DNA of 64,000 nt from Salinisphaera sp. Q1T1-3 (GTDB lineage Bacteria; Pseudomonadota; Gammaproteobacteria; Nevskiales; Salinisphaeraceae): assembly GCF_003602005.1 (NCBI RefSeq), contig NZ_QZWD01000006.1, forward strand, positions 1-64,000. The letters are read 5' to 3'. A program made the translations under genes and the position numbers. The notes beneath the pieces are model-generated. The model ran no database searches, was not told the origin of the DNA, and worked only from the letters and a program-made list of their open reading frames with translations. Positions within the stretch are counted from its first letter, which is position 1. Each line of letters opens with the position of its first letter. Of this stretch, positions 43,740-52,463 are shown in pieces.

Positions 43740-46000
43740 AAATCCACCGTAGCGGACAGTTTGAATGTGCGCGGGTCGCCCTGGGTCAGGTAGCCGCTCT
43801 GGGCCGATGCCCAGTAGTCGGAATTGGCCACATTCGTCACGTTCGCCCGCCAGGTGATGTGACGCTCGTTATCGCCCCAGGGCATCTTGTAGCGCAGCCC
43901 GAGATCGATTCGCGTCCAGGGGGCGAGCTTGAGCGTATTCGCTGCGTCTGCATATTGCGTGCCGCTGCGAATCACACGGGCGTTGGCCGACCAGTTCGGC
44001 AGGCTCGGCAATTGCCAGTCGCCCTGGAAGACAAACCGGTAATCGGCCACCCCGACTGCATTATTGCCGTCGTTGGCGCCGTTCGCGGTATCCGAAAGCT
44101 CGGGGTCGATCCAGCTCGCGCTGGCCATCAGCCGCAGTCGCTTCGTGGGTTTGCCGAAAACGCTGACCTCGAGGCCACGGTTACGCTGTTTGCCGTAGTA
44201 ACCGTAGATGTTGGTGACCGGGTCGGTGTACGCGCTCGGCTGCTCGATCTCGTAGAGAGCCAGACTGCCGCCGATCGTTCCGAAATCGACCTTGCCGCCA
44301 ACTTCGTTCTGCTTGGATTCGGCGATACCGACCACCTGGCCGAAATTGGCGGACTGCGTCGGCGCAGAGTCGCCGGCCTGGAGTGCTTCGATATGGTTGG
44401 CGTACAGCGACAGCCAGTCCAGCGGTTTGACCACCACGCCATAGGCCGGGGAGACCGCGTGATTGACGATGGCCGGCTCGTTGAACACGCCCTCCGCGCT
44501 GTAGTTCTCGATCCGCAGCGATTGATAGCGCGCCCCCACCGTGAGCAGCAGTTTGTCGTTGAACAGGCCGGCGGTATCGGAAATCGCCCAGCCGTCGGCG
44601 CGGTGCCGATTGCGAATCGGCGGGTTGTCGAAATCGCCGCCGGAAACGACGGTCGGCGGGCTCGGCAGCGCCGCGGGATCGTAGATGTTGGTCGACTGCA
44701 GAGCCGCTAGGCTCGACTGCCGATAGGCCGTGTTCATTCGACGGTAATAGCCCGAGTAGCCGACATTGATCTTGTGGCTGATGGGGCCTGTATCGAAGTT
44801 GCCCCGAAACCCGGCTTGACCGGTGAACAGATTCGCTTCGTAGGGCACGCTGATCCGATAAGCCCCGGCATTGCCCTGATCGTCCTGCAACAACAAGCCG
44901 GCGTAGTCGCTATCCTCGCGTGAGTGATTGGCGCCGATCGCGGCATAGCCGGTCCAGTGATCGGTGAAATCGAACGAGCCGCGCAGCAGGCCGAATTCCG
45001 TCTTGAGCTCGGTCTGAGCATAGGACGGCGCGTAGTTGGTATCGGCATCGGGCGGCTCGGGAACTTCTGTTGCGTTGCTGGTATAGATGACCGAGCGGAA
45101 ATGCTTGAGGTGCTGGCGCTGGTAGCCGAAATAGGCCGACGCCCGGGCCCGCTCGCCGCGATAGTCCAGGCCGAGCCCGACCGATGTGTCGGCCGCGTTT
45201 TCATCGTTGAGTGCGGTATCGCCTTTTTCGTGCTGGGCATCCAGACGGACCCCGAAACGCTGGTTCTTGCCAAAGCGACGGCCCACGTCGACTTCCTGCT
45301 CGAACTGCGAATCCGAGGCATAGCCGAGTTTCAGACGGCTGATCGGATCGTCGGTCGCCCATTTGGGCTCGAGATTGACCGCGCCGCCAACGCCCGAACC
45401 GCCTGGCGATACGCCGTTGGCGAACGCGTTCGCGCCCTTGAAGAGCTCGACCCGGTTCACGAAATTGGTCTGCACGATCTGGCGTGGCAGCACGCCATAG
45501 AGGCCGCCGAAGGAAATATCCTGGCCGTAGAGCGGGAAACCGCGAATCTGAAATATTTCGCCAGCGGTACCCGAGCCGTAGGCCTTCTGGACCCCAGCAT
45601 CGTTTTCCAGTACCGAGCCGACTGTATCGTCTTGCTGGTTATCGATGATCTGCGATGTATAGCTGATGACGCTGAACGGTGTATTGAAGGCATCCTGCTC
45701 GCCCAGGACACCGATGCGCCCGCCTGAGGCGACCTGGCCGCCGGCATACGCGGGGGGCGGGTTGGTACCCCCGGTCAGTTGTCCGGTCACGAGCATATCG
45801 CCGAGCGTGGTCGTGCCGGCGGCCGGCGTCGTGCTTGGCGCGGCCGGTGCGACGTCTCCCGCCGGGGCAGGTGCTGCGATGTCACGACCCTGATCGTCGG
45901 GCTCGGCGCCATAGGCATTGAGACTGCCGACCAGCGTGATGGACAGCAGACCCATCGATCGATGACAGGCAATGACCCTTCGAAGATATGTAGCAAACAT
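43736..46000 (-). CDS. TonB-dependent siderophore receptor (paralogue of the one at 1825)
   Basis: Outer-membrane receptor of 754 residues, including a signal peptide (about 1-32, ending NAYGA). The plug opens NPPPAYAGGQVASGGRIG, followed by NTPFSVISYTSQIIDNQQ, and QIRGFPLYGQDISFGGLYG near 150-168. These match the receptor at 1825-4113 closely, so the two are paralogues with probably different ligands. The barrel ends KLSATVDF with the usual terminal Phe. ATG 46000 follows GGGGG. I see no convincing Fur box upstream. Its TAG stop lies in the CTAG of element A3. Confidence 0.93.
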   Translation of the reverse strand: MFATYLRRVIACHRSMGLLSITLVGSLNAYGAEPDDQGRDIAAPAPAGDVAPAAPSTTPAAGTTTLGDMLVTGQLTGGTNPPPAYAGGQVASGGRIGVLGEQDAFNTPFSVISYTSQIIDNQQDDTVGSVLENDAGVQKAYGSGTAGEIFQIRGFPLYGQDISFGGLYGVLPRQIVQTNFVNRVELFKGANAFANGVSPGGSGVGGAVNLEPKWATDDPISRLKLGYASDSQFEQEVDVGRRFGKNQRFGVRLDAQHEKGDTALNDENAADTSVGLGLDYRGERARASAYFGYQRQHLKHFRSVIYTSNATEVPEPPDADTNYAPSYAQTELKTEFGLLRGSFDFTDHWTGYAAIGANHSREDSDYAGLLLQDDQGNAGAYRISVPYEANLFTGQAGFRGNFDTGPISHKINVGYSGYYRRMNTAYRQSSLAALQSTNIYDPAALPSPPTVVSGGDFDNPPIRNRHRADGWAISDTAGLFNDKLLLTVGARYQSLRIENYSAEGVFNEPAIVNHAVSPAYGVVVKPLDWLSLYANHIEALQAGDSAPTQSANFGQVVGIAESKQNEVGGKVDFGTIGGSLALYEIEQPSAYTDPVTNIYGYYGKQRNRGLEVSVFGKPTKRLRLMASASWIDPELSDTANGANDGNNAVGVADYRFVFQGDWQLPSLPNWSANARVIRSGTQYADAANTLKLAPWTRIDLGLRYKMPWGDNERHITWRANVTNVANSDYWASAQSGYLTQGDPRTFKLSATVDF

Positions 46001-46084
46001 TGGTTGCCCCCATGGTTTGTCTCCCCGAAAGCCGAATTTCCGTTCGGATTCAAAATAAAAAGATGAAATATCAATCGCGTGATC

Positions 46085-46109
46085 GCGCCGTTTTCGGCGC
46101 TTGTTTATT
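46085..46109 (+). terminator. Possible hairpin terminator upstream of the MocR gene
   Basis: GCGCCG-TTTT-CGGCGC (46085-46100) followed by TTGTTTATT. The stem is strong but the T-tract is interrupted, and no plus-strand gene ends just before it. It could insulate the regulator from antisense transcription out of the receptor gene. Confidence 0.3.
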
Positions 46110-46190
46110 ACTCTGTCTTGATTCGATGTCAGTGGCGCTCGATTGGACTCGGTCGTGAGCGGGCCGGACGTCTGACCGGCCGGTGGTGGT

Positions 46191-46227
46191 TATAATTGTG
46201 GCAATCGCTCTTTAATGTCCTAGGACA
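46191..46227 (+). promoter_or_regulatory. -10 box and palindromic operator of the MocR-type gene
   Basis: A consensus -10 hexamer TATAAT is at 46191-46196, 40 bases before the start codon; a good -35 is not obvious. The perfect 12-bp palindrome TGTCCTAGGACA (46216-46227) falls between the expected transcript start and the ATG at 46236 and contains the AGGA that would serve as ribosome site. This suggests autoregulation by occlusion. Confidence 0.5.
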
Positions 46228-46235
46228 ATATAATA

Positions 46236-47543
46236 ATGACCTATGACGAAATGCAAATCCAGGGTCGGACAGCGGACGAGATCGTCGCCAGTGTGCGTTC
46301 GCTCGTCGCCGCCGGGCGGCTTCGCAGCGGCGATCCGCTGCCGGCGGTCCGACAGCTGGCCCTGACGCTTGGGATCAATCGCAATACGGCGGCGGCGGCT
46401 TATCGCCGTCTGAATGAAGTCGGCCTGGCCCGTAGTGCCGGCCGCCGGGGAACCCGTATTTCGCCGCCGCCGTCGCTCGGTGAGCAGGAAGGGGCGAGTG
46501 TCGACACCGCGCTCGTGGACTTGGCCGACGGCAATCCCGATCGGGATTGCCTGCCGGATATCAATCGGGTGATCCACGCCTGCGACTTCAAACACTCGCT
46601 CTACGGTGAGAGCACGTTCAATTCGGCGCTGCGGCGCTACGCCGCGGCCTGGTTTGACGAGGATTGCCCAGGCGATGCCGATATTCTGGTCACCCACGGT
46701 TGTGTCGATGCGATCGAGCGTCTGGCGCAGGCGCGACTGGTGCCGGGCGATCGTGTCGCCGTGGAGGATCCCTGTTTCCTGGGTACCATCAATGCCTTGC
46801 GCCTATCGGCGATGCACGCGGTCGGCGTTGCCGTCGATGCTGAAGGCATACAGCCCGAGGCACTTCGCCAGACGCTGCGCGGCGGGGCACGGGCGGTGTT
46901 GCTGACCGCGCGTGCCCAGAATCCGACCGGATTCTCGATGAGCCGCGAGCGGGCGGCGGCAATCGCGGCGGTACTAGGCGAGCATCCGGACGTAATGGTG
47001 ATCGTCGACGATCACTTTGCGCTGCTGGCGAACACGGATTATCACGCCCCTATTCCGTCCACGACGGGCTCGTGGGCGGTTATTCGTTCACTGGCCAAGC
47101 CGGTCGGCCCGGATATTCGCGTGGCCTTGCTGGCCTGCGATCGGACGACCGGCGAGCGCCTGCGCACTCGCCTGGCGCCGGGGATGACATGGGTGAGCCA
47201 TTTTCTGCAGACGCTGGCGATTTCCTGTCTCGAAGACCCGCAAGTCAAGACCCTGCTGGCCGAGTCGAAGATCCAGTACGCCACACGACGAGAAGCGATG
47301 CAGGCCGCGCTGCAACACGTCGGTTTTGCATCGCCGTTGACCACCGATGGCCTCAATGTCTGGATCCCGCTGTCTTGCGACCCTAGCGCGGTGGTCAACG
47401 CGATGGCCCGTCGCGGCTGGCTCGTGCGGGCCAGTACCGCATTCGAGGTTTCGCAGCAGAGCCGGGCGATCCGGGTCACGACATCGCGTTTGTCGCCCCC
47501 CGAAGCCGAGCGTTTTGCCGCCGCGCTCGCTGAGGCGATTTAA
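46236..47543 (+). CDS. MocR/GntR family regulator with aminotransferase-like domain (PtsJ-like)
   Basis: A 435-residue PLP-dependent transcription factor. The N-terminal GntR winged helix has GDPLPAVRQLALTLGINRNTAAAAYRRL (about 33-60). The C-terminal fold-type I aminotransferase domain shows DGNPDRDCLPD, NPTGFSMS and the Schiff-base lysine Lys288 in SLAKPVGPD. Sequence order resembles PtsJ, which controls pyridoxal kinase genes in enterobacteria, but no vitamin B6 gene is adjacent. Such proteins bind DNA and sense PLP or an amino-compound. A palindrome overlaps its own ribosome site. Confidence 0.9.
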   Translation: MTYDEMQIQGRTADEIVASVRSLVAAGRLRSGDPLPAVRQLALTLGINRNTAAAAYRRLNEVGLARSAGRRGTRISPPPSLGEQEGASVDTALVDLADGNPDRDCLPDINRVIHACDFKHSLYGESTFNSALRRYAAAWFDEDCPGDADILVTHGCVDAIERLAQARLVPGDRVAVEDPCFLGTINALRLSAMHAVGVAVDAEGIQPEALRQTLRGGARAVLLTARAQNPTGFSMSRERAAAIAAVLGEHPDVMVIVDDHFALLANTDYHAPIPSTTGSWAVIRSLAKPVGPDIRVALLACDRTTGERLRTRLAPGMTWVSHFLQTLAISCLEDPQVKTLLAESKIQYATRREAMQAALQHVGFASPLTTDGLNVWIPLSCDPSAVVNAMARRGWLVRASTAFEVSQQSRAIRVTTSRLSPPEAERFAAALAEAI

Positions 47544-47771
47544 TGACGGGGCTGCGGTGGCGTACGGCATCGCAACAGCCCGGCAACCGCTGCTGTTGTC
47601 CCCGACTTTTGCCGGTTCGGCAGGCTGCCACGTTGTGCCCGAGTGATTGCCCGATATCGGCATGTTGGCTCGACGACGACCAGCAGATTTCGATCGGCGG
47701 CTCGGCCCCGCGTCGTTTGGTGCGACCTTCTATAATCGGGTGATGAAACCAGCTCTGACAATGGACCGGCC

Positions 47772-48989
47772 ATGGCCTTGAGCCGTGAGGCGAGGGTCTG
47801 GGCGATCGCCGGCGTGGCGTTCGTGGGCGGCGTTGGCGGGGGCGTGGTATTTCCGATCCTGCCGGTGGTGGGGGCCGCGCTCGGCATCAGCGGTGTGATG
47901 ATCGGGCTGATTCTGTCGATGAACCGCATCACGCGGTTGGCGATGAATCCGGCGACGGGCACGCTCATCGATCGCTTCGGCGCGCGTATGCCGGTGGCGG
48001 TCGGGCTGGCGTTGGAAACCGTGGGCACGCTCGCTTATGTGGTCGCGCTCGACTCGCATCTGCCGACGGTCTGGTTCCTGCTCGGTCGGGCGATCTGGGG
48101 GATCGGCTCCTCCGGTGTGCTGGTGGGGGCGCTGGCCGCGGCGTTGGCATTGTCCGACGATCGATCGCGCGGCAGGACGACCGCGCGTGTGCGCACCGCC
48201 ATCAGTATCGGTTTTCCCGCGGGGCTGGTGATCGGCGGTCTGGTGGCCGATCTGGTCTCCGATGCGGCTGCGTTCTGGGTGGCCACGGGGCTGACGTTCG
48301 GCGTCGGGCTCTTGGCCCTGGTCGTGATGCCGGATCACGGTGAGCGCCGAGCCGACCGCCCGCCGCCCCCACGCGGCCGCGAGGCCTGGACGACGGTGCT
48401 TGCCCTGCCGACCTTACGGATCATCTTCGCGGCCAATGCGCTGTTGTTCTTTTCGTTATCGGGTGTGTTGCTGGCGACCATCGCGCTGATGGTGGACAGC
48501 CGGGGGCTATCGGTATTCGGCATGGGCGTACAGGGCAGCGCAGGGCTGTTGATGGCGGTGCTGACCGCGGCCCGGGCGAGCGCGTCGTTGTTGATCGGCC
48601 GCCATCTGGACCGCCGTCGCGGGCGCACGGGACTCTTGTTGCCGGCGATGGCGGCGGTCGCGGCCGGTTTCATGATTCTGGGCCTGGCGGCTCACACGCC
48701 GGTGGCCGTCGTCGGTCTGGTACTGGCCGGCGCCGGGGCGGGGGGACTGACCATCCCCATGCTCACATTGCTTGGCGACGTGGCACCGGCCGATCTGCAC
48801 GGTCGAGCCCTGTCGGTCTATCAGTGGTCATCGGATATCGGAGGGGCACTCGGGCCCATGCTGGGTCTGTCGGTCGGCCGTTGGCTGGGCTTCGGGCCGA
48901 CCTACGCGCTCGTCGGGCTGGCGGTGTTGATGATGGCGTTGCCGCTGCGACGGCTGGTTGCCAGCGAGCAGGCCGGGGGGCGGCGCTAA
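47772..48989 (+). CDS. MFS transporter
   Basis: A 405-residue inner-membrane carrier with about twelve hydrophobic segments. The N-terminal half has the loop sequence GTLIDRFGARMPVAVGL (about 57-73), a form of the MFS G-x3-D-R-x-G-R motif A, and the second half has GRHLDRRRGRTGLLL near 276-290, the equivalent repeat. This is typical of the DHA1 drug:H+ antiporter group, but the substrate is unknown. It converges on and overlaps the metallophosphoesterase gene by 4 bases. Confidence 0.88.
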   Translation: MALSREARVWAIAGVAFVGGVGGGVVFPILPVVGAALGISGVMIGLILSMNRITRLAMNPATGTLIDRFGARMPVAVGLALETVGTLAYVVALDSHLPTVWFLLGRAIWGIGSSGVLVGALAAALALSDDRSRGRTTARVRTAISIGFPAGLVIGGLVADLVSDAAAFWVATGLTFGVGLLALVVMPDHGERRADRPPPPRGREAWTTVLALPTLRIIFAANALLFFSLSGVLLATIALMVDSRGLSVFGMGVQGSAGLLMAVLTAARASASLLIGRHLDRRRGRTGLLLPAMAAVAAGFMILGLAAHTPVAVVGLVLAGAGAGGLTIPMLTLLGDVAPADLHGRALSVYQWSSDIGGALGPMLGLSVGRWLGFGPTYALVGLAVLMMALPLRRLVASEQAGGRR

Positions 48990-49903
48990 AGCGCGTCAAC
49001 CGGCGCCGGGCTGGCCCCGTCGTCCGTTACGGGCAGTGCCTCGCGCGCGACGATATTGCCGTCGGCATCGACCCAGCGGGTTTCTGCTGTGGTCTCGTTT
49101 TCGGTGACGTCGAGAGCGATGTGATGACGACGCGCCCCGCCGTTTTCGATGCGTGGAACCCGAGCCGCGTTGATGTACAGCGTGTCGTGGGCAACGGCTG
49201 CAGTCCGACGCCAGACGCGGCCATCCTTGCTCAAGTGATGCATGTGCCCGGCGACCACGGCTCGCACGCGATGCCCGGTCGCGCGGGCATGGGTAATCGC
49301 CTCGGCCAGATCCACGTCGCCGAAATCGCCGCGTGCGGGGTCGAAATCACAGCCGAAGGGCGCGTCCGGTGTCTCGCCGAGTCCGGCCGGGCCGTTGTGG
49401 GCCAGAATCACGATATCGCGGGCGGCCTCATCGATGACACGGCATAACGCCGCGCGGCTGCCGTCCAGATCGGTCACGCCGTGCACACGCGATAGATAAT
49501 CGCGGAAATACAGTCGGTCGCCGCCCATGGCGTGCGGACGGGCGACGACGAGATCCAGGTTCTCGGCCAGCGGGTGCCGGCTGTAGGCGCCAAGCGTGAT
49601 CGGGGACAGTGTTTCGGCCAGCCGGGCGACGCGTTCGGGCATGCCGAGTGCTGTCACGCGTTTGAGCCGGGGATGATCGGCCATCTCGGCATAGAGCTGG
49701 ACGAGGCCGGTGGCGTCGTGATTGCCGGCGATCATGTAGGCCGGCGGCGTGAGCGCGGACAGGGCGCGCGCGATTGGCAGGCTGCCGACAAACCGCGGCA
49801 GATCACCGGTCAACAGCAGGGCATCGTAGCCGGCCGTATTGAAAAAACGCGTGTCCTGTTCGTCCCACGCGCCGTGGATATCACCGACGAGTCCGATCTG
49901 CAT
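48986..49903 (-). CDS. Calcineurin-like metallophosphoesterase (TIGR04168-like)
   Basis: A 305-residue cytoplasmic phosphoesterase. The dimetal motifs are GDIHGAWDEQDTRFF (residues 7-21), LLTGDLPRF, IAGNHDATG and GHMHH, in the order expected for calcineurin-type enzymes. WDEQDTRFF resembles the TIGR04168 group known from cyanobacteria and plants, whose substrate is unclear. The ATG at 49903 is taken because the catalytic domain starts at residue 3; the frame extends upstream without matching sequence. Confidence 0.88.
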   Translation of the reverse strand: MQIGLVGDIHGAWDEQDTRFFNTAGYDALLLTGDLPRFVGSLPIARALSALTPPAYMIAGNHDATGLVQLYAEMADHPRLKRVTALGMPERVARLAETLSPITLGAYSRHPLAENLDLVVARPHAMGGDRLYFRDYLSRVHGVTDLDGSRAALCRVIDEAARDIVILAHNGPAGLGETPDAPFGCDFDPARGDFGDVDLAEAITHARATGHRVRAVVAGHMHHLSKDGRVWRRTAAVAHDTLYINAARVPRIENGGARRHHIALDVTENETTAETRWVDADGNIVAREALPVTDDGASPAPVDAL

Positions 49904-49967
49904 GCCTGTGTTTATACGAGTGCCGGTCGAATGCGTCAAAGCGCGCCCGGCCCGCGCCGCCGAAGGC

Positions 49968-49982
49968 GCGACATTGTGTCGC
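49968..49982. promoter_or_regulatory. Candidate RegA/PrrA-type binding site
   Basis: GCGAC-ATTGT-GTCGC is an inverted repeat that fits GCGNC-N5-GNCGC, the consensus described for PrrA/RegA. It is 65 bases upstream of a TonB receptor gene whose downstream neighbours are regB and regA homologues. One site is weak evidence; the assignment is inference. Confidence 0.4.
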
Positions 49983-50047
49983 ATGGGCAGGGTGGGCGCC
50001 CGCGGCTAGCCTGTCGCCGCGCACGCAATGCATCGGGGGCGACAGGC

Positions 50048-52210
50048 ATGAAGACAGGCTGGGGTGGATTTCTGTTCGGCGCGGCGGCCGGATTGTGCGG
50101 GCCGGGCGCGGCCATGGCACAGGCGCCGGCGGCCGCAGCGCCGAGTTCCGGGGCGACACAGCAACTCGCACCGGTCACGGTGACCGGTCAGCGCGATACG
50201 GCGAGCCAGGTCACGCTGCCGCTGGCACCTGAGACGGTCGATACCGCCGCCGCCATGAAAGACGTGCCCGGCGGCGCGGTGAGCAATAACGGCGGGGTGT
50301 CCGGGCAGACCCAGTTCCGCGGGCTGTCCGGTTATCGAAACCAGGTGAACATCGACGGCATGGGCATCGCCTCCGGCGGGCCGAACTGGATGGACCCGCC
50401 ACTGCACTATGCGCCGGCCGCGCTGGTCGACACACTCTCGGTGACGCGCGGTATTCCCTCGGTCGCCGACAGCATCGATGCGATCGGCACGACCATCGAT
50501 GCCACGACGAAGGGCAGCCGGTTCACCGAGGGCGACAACTATGTATTACACGGCTTTGGCGAATCGACGGTTCGTAGCGTCGACGATGGTTATAGCCTGA
50601 CCGGGCAGGCCAATCTGTCGAACGACCACAATCGGCTCGGCGTGACGGTGTCCACCGATCAGGCCGGCGGCGAGCGCACCCCCTACGGCGTGCTGCGCGC
50701 CAGTGCCTACGACCGCAAGCAGTACGGCCTGAATTTCGGGCATCGCGGGCGGCTCGGTGAGACCTCCGGGTTCGTGCGGGCCCAGCGCACCGGTGATTCC
50801 GGCAATCCGGATCTGCCGCTGGATATCGACTTCTTTCATACCTGGCTCGGTGAACTCAAGCAGGATTTCTCGCTCGGTGACTGGCGCATGACCGCCCAGC
50901 TCGACGGCAATCACGTCGAGCACCGTATGGACAACTATCTCATGCGCCCGACGCCGGATTTCTCGCCCTTGAACGGGGCGGCGCCGGATCCGCGCTATAT
51001 CCGCGCGCGAAGCCAGCGTTATGCCACGAAGCTGCACGCGGCACACGACCTGGCGGGCGGCACGTTCAAGGCCGGTTTCGACGGCAGTTGGGCCCAGCAC
51101 GATGCGTTCGTCGGCAACCCCGACAACCCGATGTTCCGCGTCGATGCCTTCAGCGATATCCGACGGGATACCTACAGCGGCTTTGCCCAGTGGGCCGGCA
51201 GGCTGGATACGCCGAGCCAGGGCCTGCTCTCGGATCGCTGGCATGGGGAACTCGGTGTGCGCTATACGCGAGTGCAGACCGCGGCCGGGCCGGGCGGCGT
51301 GGCGCCGTCCCTGCCGATGCCGGCACAGCGTCTGGCATCGCGTTTCGCCGATGCCGATCGCGATCAGACCGATAACAACGTGGATGTGGTTGCCAAGCTG
51401 GCACGGGACATCGGCCAGCGCTGGCAGGCGAAACTCGCGCTGGCACGCAAGACCCGCTCGCCATACTACCTTGAGCGTTATGCCTATATTCCGCTGGAAG
51501 CCTCGGCCGGGGCGGCCGATGGCAACAACGTGATCGGGCGCACCACACTGAATCCCGAGACCGCCTACATGGTGGATCTGGGGCTGGATTTCACCGGCAG
51601 CCGGCTGAGCGTGTCGCCAGCGGCTTATTATCACCGCATCAACGACTATATCGATCCGACGCCCTACACCGGTGGCGATGCCGATGTCGCACGGGTTTCC
51701 AACGTCAACGGCGACTCGACGCCGCTCCAGTACAGCAACATCGAAGCCGAGATCTATGGTGCGGATATCGACGCGCGCTACGCGCTCACCGACCACTGGC
51801 ATCTCGACGGTGGCGGCGGTTATACCCGCGGCCGACGAACGGACACTCACGACAGTCTCTATCGCATCGCCCCGGGCAATCTACGGGGCGCCGTATCCTG
51901 GCAGTCGGCGCAATGGACGCTGCGGCTGGCCGAGCGCTATGTCTTTGCCCAGCATCACACCGCCGATTATCGACGCGATGCGCGCGTCGATGATCCCGCC
52001 ACGGGCGGCTATGCCCTGACCGACGTCTCGGCTCGTTATCGGGCCACCGGTAACGCCTGGGTCGAGGTTGGCGTCGAGAATCTGCTGAACCGGGGCTACC
52101 GGGATTACATGTCGGGCTTCAATCGGGCCGGTGACAGCGCCGTGCCGGTCGGTGCGCGTCTGCCCGGTGCCGGGCGCAACGCTTATGCCACGCTGCATGT
52201 CTCGTTCTAA
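50048..52210 (+). CDS. TonB-dependent receptor
   Basis: A 720-residue outer-membrane receptor. It has a signal peptide (about 1-25, ending GAAMA), a TonB-box-like start LAPVTVTGQ, and a plug with NWMDPPLHYAPA near 117-128 and DTLSVTRGIPSVADS. The barrel ends NAYATLHVSF with the terminal Phe. The MDPP segment is reminiscent of copper-type receptors (OprC/NosA), but the usual GPQTV-like plug motif is replaced, so the ligand stays open. The ATG at 50048 is chosen because the signal peptide starts there; the frame runs far upstream without meaning. Confidence 0.9.
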   Translation: MKTGWGGFLFGAAAGLCGPGAAMAQAPAAAAPSSGATQQLAPVTVTGQRDTASQVTLPLAPETVDTAAAMKDVPGGAVSNNGGVSGQTQFRGLSGYRNQVNIDGMGIASGGPNWMDPPLHYAPAALVDTLSVTRGIPSVADSIDAIGTTIDATTKGSRFTEGDNYVLHGFGESTVRSVDDGYSLTGQANLSNDHNRLGVTVSTDQAGGERTPYGVLRASAYDRKQYGLNFGHRGRLGETSGFVRAQRTGDSGNPDLPLDIDFFHTWLGELKQDFSLGDWRMTAQLDGNHVEHRMDNYLMRPTPDFSPLNGAAPDPRYIRARSQRYATKLHAAHDLAGGTFKAGFDGSWAQHDAFVGNPDNPMFRVDAFSDIRRDTYSGFAQWAGRLDTPSQGLLSDRWHGELGVRYTRVQTAAGPGGVAPSLPMPAQRLASRFADADRDQTDNNVDVVAKLARDIGQRWQAKLALARKTRSPYYLERYAYIPLEASAGAADGNNVIGRTTLNPETAYMVDLGLDFTGSRLSVSPAAYYHRINDYIDPTPYTGGDADVARVSNVNGDSTPLQYSNIEAEIYGADIDARYALTDHWHLDGGGGYTRGRRTDTHDSLYRIAPGNLRGAVSWQSAQWTLRLAERYVFAQHHTADYRRDARVDDPATGGYALTDVSARYRATGNAWVEVGVENLLNRGYRDYMSGFNRAGDSAVPVGARLPGAGRNAYATLHVSF

Positions 52211-52252
52211 TCATTCACCGGCTCGGGCGGCATCGCCGCCAACAGTGCGACA

Positions 52253-52429
52253 CTAGGGCCTGTTGATGTTCCCTTCGGGTTGGGCCGCCCATGAAAAATC
52301 GACGATGGGCGCCCGGCGGCGTTGCGAGCCTTGATCGTGGCACGCCACGATACCGCGACTCGTGCCTTGCCGGACACACGGCGGTCTCTTGACGAAAAGG
52401 CGCTCGAACGAAACCTCAACACGCCCTAG
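52253..52429. repeat. CTAG-flanked MITE-like element with terminal inverted repeats, copy A2
   Basis: The best-defined copy: 169 bp (52257-52425) flanked by CTAG at 52253-52256 and 52426-52429. The left end is GGGCCTGTTGATGTTCCC and the right end, read inwards, is GGGCGTGTTGAGGTTTCG, an inverted repeat with few mismatches over 14-15 bases. About 120 bp match A1 in inverse orientation. It is too short to encode a transposase. It sits 35 bases upstream of the regB-like start. Confidence 0.85.
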
Positions 52430-52463
52430 TCTCGAACCAGCGGACCGACAGGACATCACGACC

